A stretch of DNA of 64,000 nt from Pantoea nemavictus (GCF_037479095.1 NZ_JBBGZW010000001.1:3100001-3164000), one strand, 5' to 3'. Positions 1-8,329 are shown, counted from the stretch's first letter. The notes: generated from the sequence alone by a model not told the origin. Translations and numbers: made by a program.

Positions 1-690
1 GAACGCGCGCTGGCGGCGGAATTTGGTGCCTCACGTTCATCACTGCGTGAGGCAATTCAGCAGTTGATCAGCAGCGGCGTGCTCGTTAGCAAACGCGGAG
101 GCGGCACCTGGGTACGCCAGCCGCAGGCGCCGTGGTCGGAACAGCGTATCGTTGAGCCGATTCGTCAGTTGCTGGCCGCCGATCCCGACTATCGCTATGA
201 CATCCTGGAAGCGCGTCATGCCATTGAGGCCAGCACCGCCTGGCACGCGGCGTTACGCGCCACCGAATCCGATAAAGAGCGGTTGCGCTACGCCTTCGAT
301 GCGCTGTTGAAGATGAACGAGAGCGACGATCCCGATCTCGCGGCGCAAGCCGATCTGCGCTTCCATCTCGCCATCGCCGAAGCCTCGCACAATGTGGTAT
401 TGCTGCAAACCATGCGCGGCTTCTTCGATCTGCTGCAATCCTCGGTGCTGCACAGCCGCCAGCGCATGTATACCCATCCGGTGATTTTCAATCGCTTGCA
501 CGAACAGCATCAGGCGATGTTCGAGGCGGTGATGAGCGGTGACGCGGAAGCGGCGCGCCAGGCGGCGATGGATCACCTCGGCTTCGTGCATACCACCATG
601 AAAACCCTGCATGAAGATGAAGCGCGTCAGGCGCGGATTACGCGTCTGCCGGGCCACGATTTACCTCAGCATAAGGAAAACAACGGATGA
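1..690 (+). CDS. lldR: LldR, L-lactate operon regulator (GntR/FadR type), 5' end cut off
   Basis: Transcriptional regulator of L-lactate use, read in frame from the first base and ending at the TGA at 688-690; the true start lies before the window. The first ~40 residues are the second half of a winged helix-turn-helix ([19 protein letters not shown], then the wing GGGTWV). The rest is a helical FCD ligand domain with the usual metal/ligand histidines (for example [12 protein letters not shown]). Its stop overlaps the lldD start by ATGA, so the two are co-translated, as in the lldPRD operon of E. coli; lldP would lie just upstream. The family identification is firm because of this pairing with lldD; the effector L-lactate is inferred from the family. 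Confidence 0.9.
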   Translation, partial: ERALAAEFGASRSSLREAIQQLISSGVLVSKRGGGTWVRQPQAPWSEQRIVEPIRQLLAADPDYRYDILEARHAIEASTAWHAALRATESDKERLRYAFDALLKMNESDDPDLAAQADLRFHLAIAEASHNVVLLQTMRGFFDLLQSSVLHSRQRMYTHPVIFNRLHEQHQAMFEAVMSGDAEAARQAAMDHLGFVHTTMKTLHEDEARQARITRLPGHDLPQHKENNG

Positions 691-1877
691 TCATCTCTGC
701 TGCCAGTGACTATCGCGCCGCGGCGCAACGCATCTTGCCGCCGTTCTTGTTTCATTATCTGGATGGCGGCGCCTATGCCGAGCACACGCTGAAGCGCAAT
801 GTCGCCGATCTCTCCGACGTGGCGCTGCGCCAGCGCGTGCTGAAAAACATGTCGGAATTGAGTCTTGAGACAAAGTTGTTCAACGAAACCTTATCGATGC
901 CGGTCGCGCTGGCGCCGGTGGGCTTGTGCGGCATGTACGCCCGCCGCGGTGAAGTGCAGGCGGCACGCGCAGCGGCACTGAAAGGCATTCCGTTTACGCT
1001 CTCTACCGTGTCGGTTTGCCCGATCGAAGAAGTTGCGCCGGCAATTAATCGCCCCATGTGGTTCCAGCTCTACGTGCTGCGCGATCGCGGCTTTATGCGC
1101 AATGCGCTGGAACGCGCCAAGGCTGCCGGTTGCACCACGCTGGTGTTTACCGTCGATATGCCAACGCCGGGCGCGCGTTATCGCGATGCGCATTCGGGCA
1201 TGAGCGGCCCGAATGCGGCACTGCGCCGTTACTGGCAGGCGGCAACGCATCCACAATGGGCGTGGGATGTCGGGCTACATGGCCGTCCGCACGATCTCGG
1301 CAATATCTCCACCTATCTTGGCAAACCGACCGGGCTGGAAGATTACATTGGCTGGCTGGCGAACAACTTCGATCCCTCCATTTCATGGCAGGATCTGGAG
1401 TGGATTCGCGAATTCTGGGATGGCCCGATGGTGATCAAAGGCATTCTCGATGCGGAAGATGCGCGTGATGCGGTGCGGTTTGGCGCCGATGGCATTGTGG
1501 TATCCAATCACGGCGGTCGTCAGTTGGATGGCGTGCTCTCCTCGGCGCGTGCGTTACCAGCGATTGCCGATGCGGTAAAAGGCGATATCACCATTCTGGC
1601 CGACAGCGGTATTCGTAGCGGTTTGGATGTGGTGCGCATGATCGCGCTCGGCGCCGACAGCGTGCTGCTGGGGCGCGCGTTTGTCTATGCGCTGGCCACG
1701 CACGGCCAGCGCGGCGTCGAGAATCTGCTCAATCTGATTGAGAAAGAGATGAAAGTGGCGATGACGCTGACCGGTGCGAAATCCATTAAAGAGATTACTC
1801 AGGCTTCGCTGGTGCAGGCCAATGCGCTGCTGAGCGAGGCAGGATTAAGCCCGGCACGTCCACGCGCGGTGAGCTGA
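687..1877 (+). CDS. lldD: L-lactate dehydrogenase (FMN, quinone-linked)
   Basis: Membrane-associated flavoenzyme that oxidises L-lactate to pyruvate and passes electrons to the quinone pool. It is 396 residues, the same length as E. coli LldD. The FMN-dependent alpha-hydroxy acid dehydrogenase fold is visible end to end: the N-terminal [22 protein letters not shown], the LAPVGLCGM strand, the active-site segment [12 protein letters not shown] with the catalytic His and substrate-binding Arg, then [19 protein letters not shown] and [10 protein letters not shown], which form the phosphate site. The ATG at 687 overlaps the lldR stop (ATGA), so translation is coupled. No other gene of the operon follows; osmC starts 60 bases later with its own promoter-like sequence. 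Confidence 0.96.
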   Translation: MIISAASDYRAAAQRILPPFLFHYLDGGAYAEHTLKRNVADLSDVALRQRVLKNMSELSLETKLFNETLSMPVALAPVGLCGMYARRGEVQAARAAALKGIPFTLSTVSVCPIEEVAPAINRPMWFQLYVLRDRGFMRNALERAKAAGCTTLVFTVDMPTPGARYRDAHSGMSGPNAALRRYWQAATHPQWAWDVGLHGRPHDLGNISTYLGKPTGLEDYIGWLANNFDPSISWQDLEWIREFWDGPMVIKGILDAEDARDAVRFGADGIVVSNHGGRQLDGVLSSARALPAIADAVKGDITILADSGIRSGLDVVRMIALGADSVLLGRAFVYALATHGQRGVENLLNLIEKEMKVAMTLTGAKSIKEITQASLVQANALLSEAGLSPARPRAVS

Positions 1878-1911
1878 GAAAAGCAAAATCAGTCACGTTG
1901 TCTATACTCAT

Positions 1912-1918
1912 TACCTGT
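1912..1918 (+). promoter_or_regulatory. Possible sigma-S type -10 element of osmC
   Basis: CTATACT lies 23 bases before the osmC start codon, in the gap after lldD. This heptamer matches the -10 sequence typical of RpoS-dependent stress promoters, and osmC is an RpoS-dependent gene in E. coli. No good -35 is seen, which also fits. The transcription start is not shown by the sequence. Confidence 0.5.
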
Positions 1919-1940
1919 CGAACTAAACAGGAGGAATGAC

Positions 1941-2369
1941 ATGACCATTCATAAGAAAGGATCGGCCCATTGGGAAGGCGACATTAAAGGCAAAGGAACG
2001 GTAAGCACTGAAAGCGGTGTGTTGAGCAATCAACCATACGGTTTCAATACCCGTTTTGAAGGGCAGAAAGGCACCAACCCGGAAGAGCTGATTGGTGCAG
2101 CACATGCCGCTTGCTTCTCCATGGCGTTGTCGCTGATGTTGGGCAATGAAGGACATAAAGCGACCAGCATCGATACCACTGCGGATGTGTCGCTGGATAA
2201 AAAGGGCGACGGTTTTGCCATCACCAAAATCGCGCTGACCAGCGCCATTGTGCTGCCAGGCATTGATGATGCCAGGTTCGATGAGATTATCCAGAAAGCC
2301 AAAGCGGGCTGCCCGGTGTCTCAGGTACTGAATGCTGAAATCACGCTCGACTACACGCTGAATAAATAA
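1941..2369 (+). CDS. osmC: OsmC, organic hydroperoxide peroxidase
   Basis: Cytoplasmic thiol peroxidase that reduces organic hydroperoxides; osmotically and stationary-phase induced in E. coli. The 142 residues match the family length (143). The two catalytic cysteines are present: C58 in GAAHAACFSMALS and C124 in KAGCPVSQVL, and the TRFEGQKGTNPEELIGAAHA block is the OsmC signature. The start is fixed by a strong ribosome site, AGGAGGAATGAC, just before the ATG. The product is nearly identical in pattern to E. coli OsmC, beginning MTIHKKGSAHWEGDIKGKGT. The gene stands alone between lldD and two tiny membrane-protein genes, with a stress-type -10 element upstream. Confidence 0.96.
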   Translation: MTIHKKGSAHWEGDIKGKGTVSTESGVLSNQPYGFNTRFEGQKGTNPEELIGAAHAACFSMALSLMLGNEGHKATSIDTTADVSLDKKGDGFAITKIALTSAIVLPGIDDARFDEIIQKAKAGCPVSQVLNAEITLDYTLNK

Positions 2370-2404
2370 TCGCCCTATTGGGTGACCAGCGTTAGAATTA
2401 ACGG

Positions 2405-2420
2405 TGCGCCTGAGGGCGCA
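2405..2420 (+). terminator. Short GC-rich hairpin after osmC
   Basis: TGCGCC-TGAG-GGCGCA forms a 6-bp stem with a four-base loop. The following bases (TCGTTGCTTTC) are only moderately T-rich, so this may be a weak terminator or attenuator between osmC and the small genes downstream. Confidence 0.35.
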
Positions 2421-2448
2421 TCGTTGCTTTCTGCCGTCTGGAGGATGC

Positions 2449-2556
2449 GTGGCAAAAAAACTGGCTGCAACTAAACACTGGAAAATGATTGTGGTGCTGT
2501 TGTGCATCTGCGGTGCGCTAATGCTGATTCGCTGGGCTGCGATGATATGGGGATGA
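2449..2556 (+). CDS. Tiny single-pass membrane protein, 35 residues, unknown function
   Basis: I do not recognise this protein. It is a GTG-start frame of 35 residues with a GGAGG ribosome site at 2440-2444. The first ~12 residues are basic (MAKKLAATKHWK), then comes one hydrophobic helix (about residues 13-29, IVVLLCICGALMLIRWAAM), and it stops at WG. The layout is that of a small inner-membrane protein with the N-terminus in the cytoplasm. Its TGA overlaps the ATG of the next small frame (ATGA, 2553-2556), the arrangement of translationally coupled partners. The nearby ATG at 2445 would give only a nine-codon frame, so GTG is preferred. The overlap and the ribosome site are the main evidence that it is real. 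Confidence 0.55.
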   Translation: MAKKLAATKHWKMIVVLLCICGALMLIRWAAMIWG

Positions 2557-2666
2557 AGGACTGGATTGGCAGTCACAAGCTCGGCGTGCTGGTGATGGTG
2601 ATTTTGGTACTGGAGTTACTGCATTATCTGCTCACGGCGTCATGGTTGCCGTGGCAGCTTGGCTAA
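2553..2666 (+). CDS. Tiny membrane protein, 37 residues, coupled to the preceding one
   Basis: Unrecognised 37-residue protein whose ATG overlaps the stop of the 35-residue membrane protein by four bases. After a short polar start (MKDWIGSHK) comes a hydrophobic stretch, roughly residues 10-31, rich in Leu and Val (LGVLVMVILVLELLHYLL), then TASWLPWQLG. One transmembrane helix is predicted by eye, with an internal Glu and His that could matter in a membrane partner contact. It has no separate ribosome site, which fits coupling to the upstream frame. The following gene is on the other strand and ends five bases later. Function cannot be inferred; such pairs often act as small subunits or modulators of larger membrane complexes. 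Confidence 0.5.
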   Translation: MKDWIGSHKLGVLVMVILVLELLHYLLTASWLPWQLG

Positions 2667-2670
2667 TCAA

Positions 2671-2904
2671 TCAGGCGTATTCGCCATCGGTATGACGAAC
2701 GTTACGCACACTGCTGCGCGCAATGCGATAGGCCTTGCGCGGATCGCCCGCCACGAACTCAAACGTGGGCGAGAAGTAGAACGGCAGCCAGCCGCCGAAG
2801 CCGCTTTCCCACTCCCAGCGCACGGGGCAGGGCCACAGGATGCCATCATACAAAATGTAGTAAACCCAGCGTCCGTTTGGACGACGGGGGCGAGATGTTT
2901 TCAT
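2671..2904 (-). CDS. Small hypothetical protein, aromatic-rich, 77 residues
   Basis: I do not recognise the family. The frame starts at ATG 2904 (MKTSRPRRPNGRWVYYILYD) or, less likely, at a GTG nine bases upstream (2913), and ends at 2671. It is rich in Trp, Tyr, Phe and Pro (for example GGWLPFYFSPTFEFVAGDP), with basic ends, and no signal peptide or membrane helix. The composition is more like a folded small protein than random antisense sequence, and it is not covered by any gene on the other strand. No strong ribosome site is seen before either start, which lowers confidence. It converges on the small membrane-protein pair with only four bases between the stops. Confidence 0.5.
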   Translation of the reverse strand: MKTSRPRRPNGRWVYYILYDGILWPCPVRWEWESGFGGWLPFYFSPTFEFVAGDPRKAYRIARSSVRNVRHTDGEYA

Positions 2905-3015
2905 TGGATTCACAACGATAATAGTGAAAAGCAGCTTATATTTTGAACGCTACAACCCATTCTTGCAATGCCGTCTGGCTGTTTTTTGCGCGACTGTAAT
3001 AAAACTGGCACCGAA

Positions 3016-3186
3016 TTAACGGTGCACTTCGCCACAAAGTAAGACCACGTTTGGCCGGACTTTATGGATGCGATCGGCCATCTGCTCACAGGCCACTTTG
3101 GTCGGATAGATGCGCTCCGAAACCGGCAAGGCGTCGCAGGCATCATGCCCACACGCGCTCACTAACAAAACAAAACCAATCAGCAT
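3016..3186 (-). CDS. Small lipoprotein, 56 residues, unknown function
   Basis: A short frame with a clear ribosome site (AAGGAG, seven bases before ATG 3186). The N-terminus is a compact lipoprotein signal: MLIGFVLLVSAC with lipobox VSAC, so Cys12 would be lipidated. The mature part of 45 residues has three further cysteines (C17, C33, C51), suggesting a disulphide in the periplasm. Residues after the lipobox (GHDACDALPVSERIYPTK) do not start with Asp at +2, so outer-membrane sorting is expected. I do not recognise the family. The ribosome site and lipobox make it credible. Confidence 0.7.
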   Translation of the reverse strand: MLIGFVLLVSACGHDACDALPVSERIYPTKVACEQMADRIHKVRPNVVLLCGEVHR

Positions 3187-3399
3187 AATCAGACTCCTTT
3201 AACACCTTCTCGCTGGTACGGAATGTGTGGCTGGTCGTTCCCTTTTTTGATCCAGTATAGCTAAACGCGTCGGGAGTCAATTATCACCCTGAGCGGCTTT
3301 CTTGTCCGGTCGGCAAGATTATACGCTGCGCGGCGCGCATCCGTAGCGTAATCTGGGCTAAACTGTGCGGCCCTGATAAAAACGATGAGTGAGTTAACC

Positions 3400-3567
3400 A
3401 TGTCGAACGAAATTGCCCATCCGGCCAGCAGCCCAAAACAAGCCGCCCTGCAGCTGGTGATTGAACTGGTCCGTGCAGGAAAGCTGAGCCCGCTGCACGG
3501 CGATGCTTCCAATATGATCTCTATCTACGAGCAGTTTAAAAACCATTTCGAAGCGGAAAAAGAGTAG
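3400..3567 (+). CDS. Small conserved-looking soluble protein, 55 residues
   Basis: Unrecognised small protein beginning MSNEIAHPASSPKQAALQL at ATG 3400. An in-frame ATG at 3385 would add five residues (MSELT) but has no ribosome site; 3400 has only the weak purine run GAGTGAG before it. The product looks helical and charged (ALQLVIELVRAGKLSPLHGD ... YEQFKNHFEAEKE), with no membrane segment or signal. The regular pattern of a two-helix domain argues that it is expressed. It is followed by a small palindromic repeat and the convergent HxlR gene. No function is proposed. Confidence 0.55.
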   Translation: MSNEIAHPASSPKQAALQLVIELVRAGKLSPLHGDASNMISIYEQFKNHFEAEKE

Positions 3568-3580
3568 TTCTTGCGCCTGC

Positions 3581-3601
3581 GGTCGCCATCATTGGCGGCC
3601 C
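3581..3601. repeat. Small dispersed palindrome (GGTCGCCAT/GGCGGCC type)
   Basis: GGTCGCCATCATTGGCGGCC followed by CTACG. The core can fold on itself, and it shares GGTCGCCAT...GGCGGCC with the copy at 35791-35810, next to the kinase gene. It lies in the gap between two convergent genes, a usual place for such elements. Confidence 0.5.
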
Positions 3602-3981
3602 TACGCTAGCTCATCCGTATGGGTGCGATCGTACTCTTCCTGCGCACGCTCCAGTGATGGACCATGTTCCAGCGCCCAATCATACAGGGCGATAAACGGC
3701 TGCTGCAGCGTCTGCGCCAGCGGCGTCAGGCTGTATTCCACACCGATTGGCGCCGTGTTCAACACTTCACGATTCACCAGCCCATTGCGCTCCAGCCGCT
3801 TTAACGCATCCGCCAACGCTTTGTGGGTGATACCGTCCAGCCGACGACGAATCTCGTTAAAACGCGACGGCTTAGTACAGAGCACGGTGAGAATTAAAAT
3901 CGACCATTTATTGGTGATGTGCTCCAGCACCGGACGAGTTTTTCCTATATCTCTCAAGCTGTTACCGTCGATCTCTGCCAT
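3601..3981 (-). CDS. HxlR-family winged-helix regulator
   Basis: DNA-binding regulator of the HxlR family, about 126 residues from ATG 3981 (MAEIDGNSLRD), which has a CGGAG ribosome site; a longer TTG start at 4014 has no support. The family core is clear: ITNKWSILILTVLCTKPSRFNEIRRRLDGITHKALADALKRLERNGLVNREV, followed by the wing and VEYSLTPLAQTL. The N-terminal cysteine used for redox sensing by relatives such as HypR/YodB is absent; the only Cys visible is in TVLCTKPSRF, inside the helix-turn-helix. It is transcribed away from the SDR oxidoreductase gene at 4081, so it probably controls that gene and itself. Confidence 0.88.
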   Translation of the reverse strand: MAEIDGNSLRDIGKTRPVLEHITNKWSILILTVLCTKPSRFNEIRRRLDGITHKALADALKRLERNGLVNREVLNTAPIGVEYSLTPLAQTLQQPFIALYDWALEHGPSLERAQEEYDRTHTDELA

Positions 3982-4004
3982 GGCGATATACTCCGCGATA
4001 TCTG

Positions 4005-4048
4005 GTATAAACAAAGTGCGTAATTGTTATTAAGTATAAAATATATAC
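4005..4048. promoter_or_regulatory. Candidate HxlR-family operator between divergent genes
   Basis: GTATA (4034-4038), five bases, then TATAC (4044-4048) form a perfect 5-5-5 inverted repeat, and a further GTATA occurs at 4005-4009. They lie in the 99-base gap shared by the HxlR gene and the SDR gene. HxlR-type proteins bind short inverted repeats of this size. Binding is an inference. Confidence 0.45.
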
Positions 4049-4080
4049 CATCTGTTTTCTACCCAAACAGGAGAGTGCAG

Positions 4081-4812
4081 ATGAGCAGACTGGAAAACAA
4101 AGTAGCGGTGGTGCTGGGCGGTGCGAAGGGGATTGGACTGGCAATTAGTCAGCGGTTTGCCCGCGAAGGCGCCACGACCTGGTTTACATCGCGTCGTGAT
4201 GAAGAGTTACAGGCCGCCAGCAGCACCATTACCGGCAATGCGCACCCGTTGCGTGCCGATGTGAGCCAGCAGAGTGAACTGATCCGTGTTATTGAGACAA
4301 TTAAGCGTGAGTTCGACCAGATTGATGTGCTGGTGATTAACGCCGGGATGGCCGAGTACGCCACCATTGATGAGATTGGCGCGGAGCATTTCGACCAGAT
4401 CTTCGGCCTCAACGTGCGCTCGCCAGTGTTTGCGCTGCAGGCGGCGCTGCCGCTGCTGAAGCCCGGCGCCAGCGTGGTGCTGATAGGGTCGATCGCTGAT
4501 GTCATTGGCACCCAAGGATATGGCGTTTACAGCGCCAGCAAAGCCGCGCTGCGCTCCTTTGCCCGCACCTGGACGCGCGAGCTTTCGGCGCGCGGCATCC
4601 GCATCAATGTGGTGGCGCCAGGCCCGATCGATACCGAGATGATGCAGGCGGCCACCGAAGAGGTGCGCATTGGCATCACCAGCACCATTCCGCTCAGTCG
4701 CATGGGCCAGCCGGAAGAGGTGGCCAACGTGGCGCTGTTCCTCGCCAGCGATGAGAGCAGCTACATTGCCGGTGCCGAGATTTGTGTGGATGGCGGGCTG
4801 ACGCAGGTGTGA
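4081..4812 (+). CDS. SDR-family NAD(P)-dependent oxidoreductase
   Basis: Short-chain dehydrogenase/reductase of 243 residues. The start at 4081 is chosen because AGGAG precedes it and the protein then begins as usual for the family (MSRLENKVAVVLGGAKGIG); a longer frame from 4024 only adds non-family sequence. Seen: cofactor motif GGAKGIG at residues 13-19, a basic patch TSRRDEE after the second strand, which suggests NADP(H), the NAG motif, the catalytic Ser in GSIAD, and Y150-x3-K154 in YSASK. The C-terminal DGGLTQV is typical. The divergent HxlR regulator suggests induction by a reactive or toxic compound. The substrate is unknown. Confidence 0.9.
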   Translation: MSRLENKVAVVLGGAKGIGLAISQRFAREGATTWFTSRRDEELQAASSTITGNAHPLRADVSQQSELIRVIETIKREFDQIDVLVINAGMAEYATIDEIGAEHFDQIFGLNVRSPVFALQAALPLLKPGASVVLIGSIADVIGTQGYGVYSASKAALRSFARTWTRELSARGIRINVVAPGPIDTEMMQAATEEVRIGITSTIPLSRMGQPEEVANVALFLASDESSYIAGAEICVDGGLTQV

Positions 4813-4862
4813 GGGAATTGATGCAACTCAACGGCCATCGCAGGATGGCTGTTTTTTGGGTA

Positions 4863-5510
4863 TCAGGCGAAATACCAGGCGGGCAGGATAGCGATCAGGT
4901 TATTTAGCGTATGCAGGAAAATTGGCAGCGCCAGGCTGTTACTGCGCAGGCGTGCATAACACAGCAGCAGTGAAAACAGCGTTAACGCAACCAGCGTTTC
5001 CCAATGCACATATTGGGTATGCATGGCGGCGAACAGCAGAGAAGTGAGCAGCATGCAGGCAAAGCGGCTTCGCGGCGCCCACAGCAGAAAACCTTGCAGC
5101 AGGAATCCCCGGAACAACACCTCTTCAAACACCGGCGCCAGTAATACCGCAGTGAGCAGCAGAATCAGCATTGAGCTGCGTCCCTGCTGCGACTGGGCGA
5201 TCAGCCAGCCTTCCGGCTGCAAAAACTGAGTCTGCGCCACCATCAAAGCGAACAGCAGGCCGATAAACAGCAGCCCCTGCATCGGGCGCACAAATCCAAG
5301 CGGAATATCACTACGACGCTGGCAGTAAAAGCGGTACAGCGGATAGATCACTGCAAACTCTACCAGGCAGAGCACCGGCATCAGCAAGCCATTGGTGCGC
5401 AGCATCCCATAATTGGGAAACAGCGTAACCAGCATGGTCACGAGGTAATAGACCACAAAGCTACCCACGTAAAACAGCGTTAACGTAACTTTGTCGGATT
5501 GGGTGTCCAT
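4863..5510 (-). CDS. CPBP-family intramembrane metalloprotease
   Basis: Integral membrane protein of about 215 residues (start taken at ATG 5510, MDTQSDKVTLTLFY; upstream in-frame starts up to 5612 exist and none has a good ribosome site). It has the CPBP/CAAX-protease signature EEVLFRG, a following Phe-rich helix, and the later histidine-bearing motifs LLFAAMHTQYVHW and LPIFLHTLNN. Six to eight hydrophobic helices are visible. Family members cleave or process peptides inside the membrane, and many are linked to bacteriocin immunity, but the substrate is not known here. It is convergent with the SDR gene and divergent from the GGDEF-EAL gene. Confidence 0.85.
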   Translation of the reverse strand: MDTQSDKVTLTLFYVGSFVVYYLVTMLVTLFPNYGMLRTNGLLMPVLCLVEFAVIYPLYRFYCQRRSDIPLGFVRPMQGLLFIGLLFALMVAQTQFLQPEGWLIAQSQQGRSSMLILLLTAVLLAPVFEEVLFRGFLLQGFLLWAPRSRFACMLLTSLLFAAMHTQYVHWETLVALTLFSLLLCYARLRSNSLALPIFLHTLNNLIAILPAWYFA

Positions 5511-5728
5511 AGGCGACTCAGCGAGCAGAGGAGAGCGCATAGTAGCAACGCCGATCACCGCTGTCGAGGTGGTGTGCTGCACATTTGCGCTGCTCAAATA
5601 TTCCACCAGCAAGACTAAATCTGCGGCGCGCCGGGCCGATAACCGATCAAACCCTTACAGGGTGGAGATGTGCGCCGTGTTCGTCATCATCCGCCTTTTT
5701 TGCTGCCTGTATTCTACGAGCATTGTGC

Positions 5729-8317
5729 ATGAATTCTCAGTATCAACGACACGCGGCGTTACCCGCCAAAGCCAACATGGAAGCACACACGGTTCGGATA
5801 ACGCGGCGTAGTTTGCGCACCTTAACCTCGCTGCTGTTCGGTGTGCTTCTTCTCGCCGTGTTAATGGTGCTGGTTATCGCCCATCAACAAAATAGCGATT
5901 CCATTCAGCAGGACGCCAATCTAATGCGTCAGGCCTGGCAGCAGCAACAGCAGGAGATGATTGTCGATGCGCGTGATTACGCTAACTGGGGCGAAGGCTG
6001 GAAAAACCTGCATCTGACGGTCAATAAAATCTGGGCGTGGGATGAAGAGAACTTTGGGCCAGGCCTTTACAGTGAGTATCACTATGACGGCGTATTTGTG
6101 GTGGATGGCGCAGGCAAAACGCGCTACGCGGTGATTGATGGCAAATTGTCCTCTGTGTCTCTGGAGAGCTGGCTGGGTGCGCAGAGTGTATTATTGTTGG
6201 GAGAAGCGCGTAAGCTTCACGACGCTGTCGCTCGTAATGTGATGATAGATAATAATCCAGCCATTATCGTCGCTGCGCCAATCACCCCGGGAAAAGTACG
6301 TGATTTGCCAACCCTACCGGGCCCGCCTTCAGTCATGCTGTTTGTTAATATATTTACCCCTGAGAAACTTCAAGCGCTGGGGAACTCACTCAATGTGCTC
6401 GAACCGCGTATCGCCAGCAGTGTAGACGAGGCGCAGTACGAACCGCGTCTGGTTGAACCGGTGGTGCAGGGCGATCCTTTGGTCATTCGCTGGAAGCCGA
6501 AAGATCCTGGATTTGGCGTGATCTGGATGATGATGCCGCTGTTGCTGTTTACGGCGCTGGCCGTGACGCTGGTGACGCGCCGCGTGATCCGTCACGCGTT
6601 ACACAACGCGGTCATTTCCGATCGTCGCTTTGAAATGCTGGCTGTCAGCCAAAGTGAACTCGCTGATAGCGAAGAACGTTTTCGCGATTTGGCGGAAGCG
6701 GCATCAGACTGGATTTGGGAGATCGACGACCAGGGCCGCCTGCGCTATCTCTCGTCACGCTTTACTGCGGTTACTGGCCATCAGGTAAAGAGTTGGATGG
6801 GACGCTCACTTGATCAACTCATCAGCCATCCCAGCCATTCGTTGGTGTCATGGTTGATGCATCAAGAGGAAGAAGTGCAGCGCGTGCCGCTGCGCTGCCA
6901 GTTTATGTCGGCCAGTGGTGAACGGCGCATTGGGCAATTAATGGCGAAAACAATTCGTCGTAATGGCCTGCGTGCCGGTTTCCGCGGCACGGTTTCAGAT
7001 ATCACTCATGAAGTGGATGCCGAAGCGCGAATTCAATTCCTGTCACGTCACGATATGCTGACGGGATTGGCCAATCGCGTTCAGCTGCAGGAGTATTTGA
7101 CCACTTATCTGGAGAGCGTTAGCGAAGAGGATCCGCTGTTTGTCATCAGCTTTGACCTCGATGAGTTCAAACCGATTAACGATACCTGGGGCCACTCGGT
7201 GGGTGATGCGGTGCTGAATGAGATCTCCCAGCGGTTGAAAAATCTGCTGGCGCCGAATGAGCTGGCGGCCCGGCTTGGCGGCGATGCCTTTATTCTGCTG
7301 CTGCGCGAAACTACCCGTGCTGGCGTTGAGTACCGCTGTCGTGCATTGCAACGCACCGTTCATCAACCGATCATCAGCGGATCGCATCAGATCAATTTAA
7401 CCGCCAGCATGGGTATCGTCTCTGCGCCGCAAGATGCCGCACAACCGGAAGCGCTATTGCGACTCGCAGACATCGCGCTCAGCCAGGCACGTAGTGCCGG
7501 GCGCAATCAATGGATGTGGTATTCCAGCGATATGGCAAATCACCTGCAATCGAAGCGTGACATGGTACAGGCAATAGAAGCAGCATTGAAAAATAAAGCT
7601 TTTTCACTGCACTATCAGCCGCGCTATCAGCTGCAGAGCGGAAAGCTGGCTGGCGCGGAAGCGCTGATTCGCTGGCAGTTGGAAGATGGTCAATGGATCA
7701 CGCCGGATCGCTTTATTCCGTTGGCGGAAGAAAAAGGATTAATAACTGCGATTAGCGATTGGGTGCTGATGCGTGCCTGCCTCGATGCCTACCATTGGGG
7801 TGAACAACGTTACGTCTCAGTTAACATTTCACCGGTTGAGTTCCGAGCCAACGATCTGGTGCAGCGCGTGGCGCATGCACTGCGTATCAGCGGATTACCC
7901 GCCACGCGGCTGGAACTGGAGATTACCGAAAACGTCACCTTCGAGAATCCGGATCGCGCGCTGGAGATCATGCAAGGTTTACGTGCGCTTGGCGTGCGGC
8001 TCACGGTGGATGATTTTGGCACCGGCTATGCGGCGTTGGGTTATCTGAAAACCTTTCCGTTCAACGGGCTGAAAATCGATCGCTCCTGGATGAAGGAGTT
8101 CCCGGAATCGCAGCAGGCGCAATCGGTGGTGGCGGGGATTGTTGGATTGGCACGCGCGTTTGCACTCACCATTACGGCAGAAGGCATTGAAACTGAAGCG
8201 CAGTTAAAAGCGCTCAAAGCGCTCTCTTGCGAAGAAGGGCAGGGATATTTTCTGGGACGACCTATGCCGTTAGCCGCGTTTAATGCCCGGCTCAGGGAAG
8301 AAGTTTTAATCAATTAA
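5729..8317 (+). CDS. CHASE4-PAS-GGDEF-EAL cyclic-di-GMP signalling protein
   Basis: Membrane sensor for c-di-GMP turnover, about 862 residues if started at ATG 5729 (ATG 5777 is the alternative; no strong ribosome site at either). Order: membrane helix ~30-50, periplasmic CHASE4-like domain ~55-260 (RDYANWGEGWKNL, YDGVFVVDGAG), second helix ~265-288, PAS ~320-440, GGDEF ~450-600, EAL ~615-860. The GGDEF signature reads GGDAF (about 517-521), with the Glu lost and no RxxD inhibitory site before it, so cyclase activity is doubtful. The EAL half keeps EALIRW, ITENVTFEN, DDFGTGYAALGYLKTFPFNGLKID and AEGIET, so phosphodiesterase activity is likely. The sensed signal is unknown. Confidence 0.9.
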   Translation: MNSQYQRHAALPAKANMEAHTVRITRRSLRTLTSLLFGVLLLAVLMVLVIAHQQNSDSIQQDANLMRQAWQQQQQEMIVDARDYANWGEGWKNLHLTVNKIWAWDEENFGPGLYSEYHYDGVFVVDGAGKTRYAVIDGKLSSVSLESWLGAQSVLLLGEARKLHDAVARNVMIDNNPAIIVAAPITPGKVRDLPTLPGPPSVMLFVNIFTPEKLQALGNSLNVLEPRIASSVDEAQYEPRLVEPVVQGDPLVIRWKPKDPGFGVIWMMMPLLLFTALAVTLVTRRVIRHALHNAVISDRRFEMLAVSQSELADSEERFRDLAEAASDWIWEIDDQGRLRYLSSRFTAVTGHQVKSWMGRSLDQLISHPSHSLVSWLMHQEEEVQRVPLRCQFMSASGERRIGQLMAKTIRRNGLRAGFRGTVSDITHEVDAEARIQFLSRHDMLTGLANRVQLQEYLTTYLESVSEEDPLFVISFDLDEFKPINDTWGHSVGDAVLNEISQRLKNLLAPNELAARLGGDAFILLLRETTRAGVEYRCRALQRTVHQPIISGSHQINLTASMGIVSAPQDAAQPEALLRLADIALSQARSAGRNQWMWYSSDMANHLQSKRDMVQAIEAALKNKAFSLHYQPRYQLQSGKLAGAEALIRWQLEDGQWITPDRFIPLAEEKGLITAISDWVLMRACLDAYHWGEQRYVSVNISPVEFRANDLVQRVAHALRISGLPATRLELEITENVTFENPDRALEIMQGLRALGVRLTVDDFGTGYAALGYLKTFPFNGLKIDRSWMKEFPESQQAQSVVAGIVGLARAFALTITAEGIETEAQLKALKALSCEEGQGYFLGRPMPLAAFNARLREEVLIN

Positions 8318-8329
8318 TGTCGCACATCA

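Noticed and set aside
2910..3152. 80-codon reverse frame over the small lipoprotein gene
   Set aside because: It is out of frame with the 56-residue lipoprotein gene at 3016-3186, which has a strong ribosome site and lipobox.
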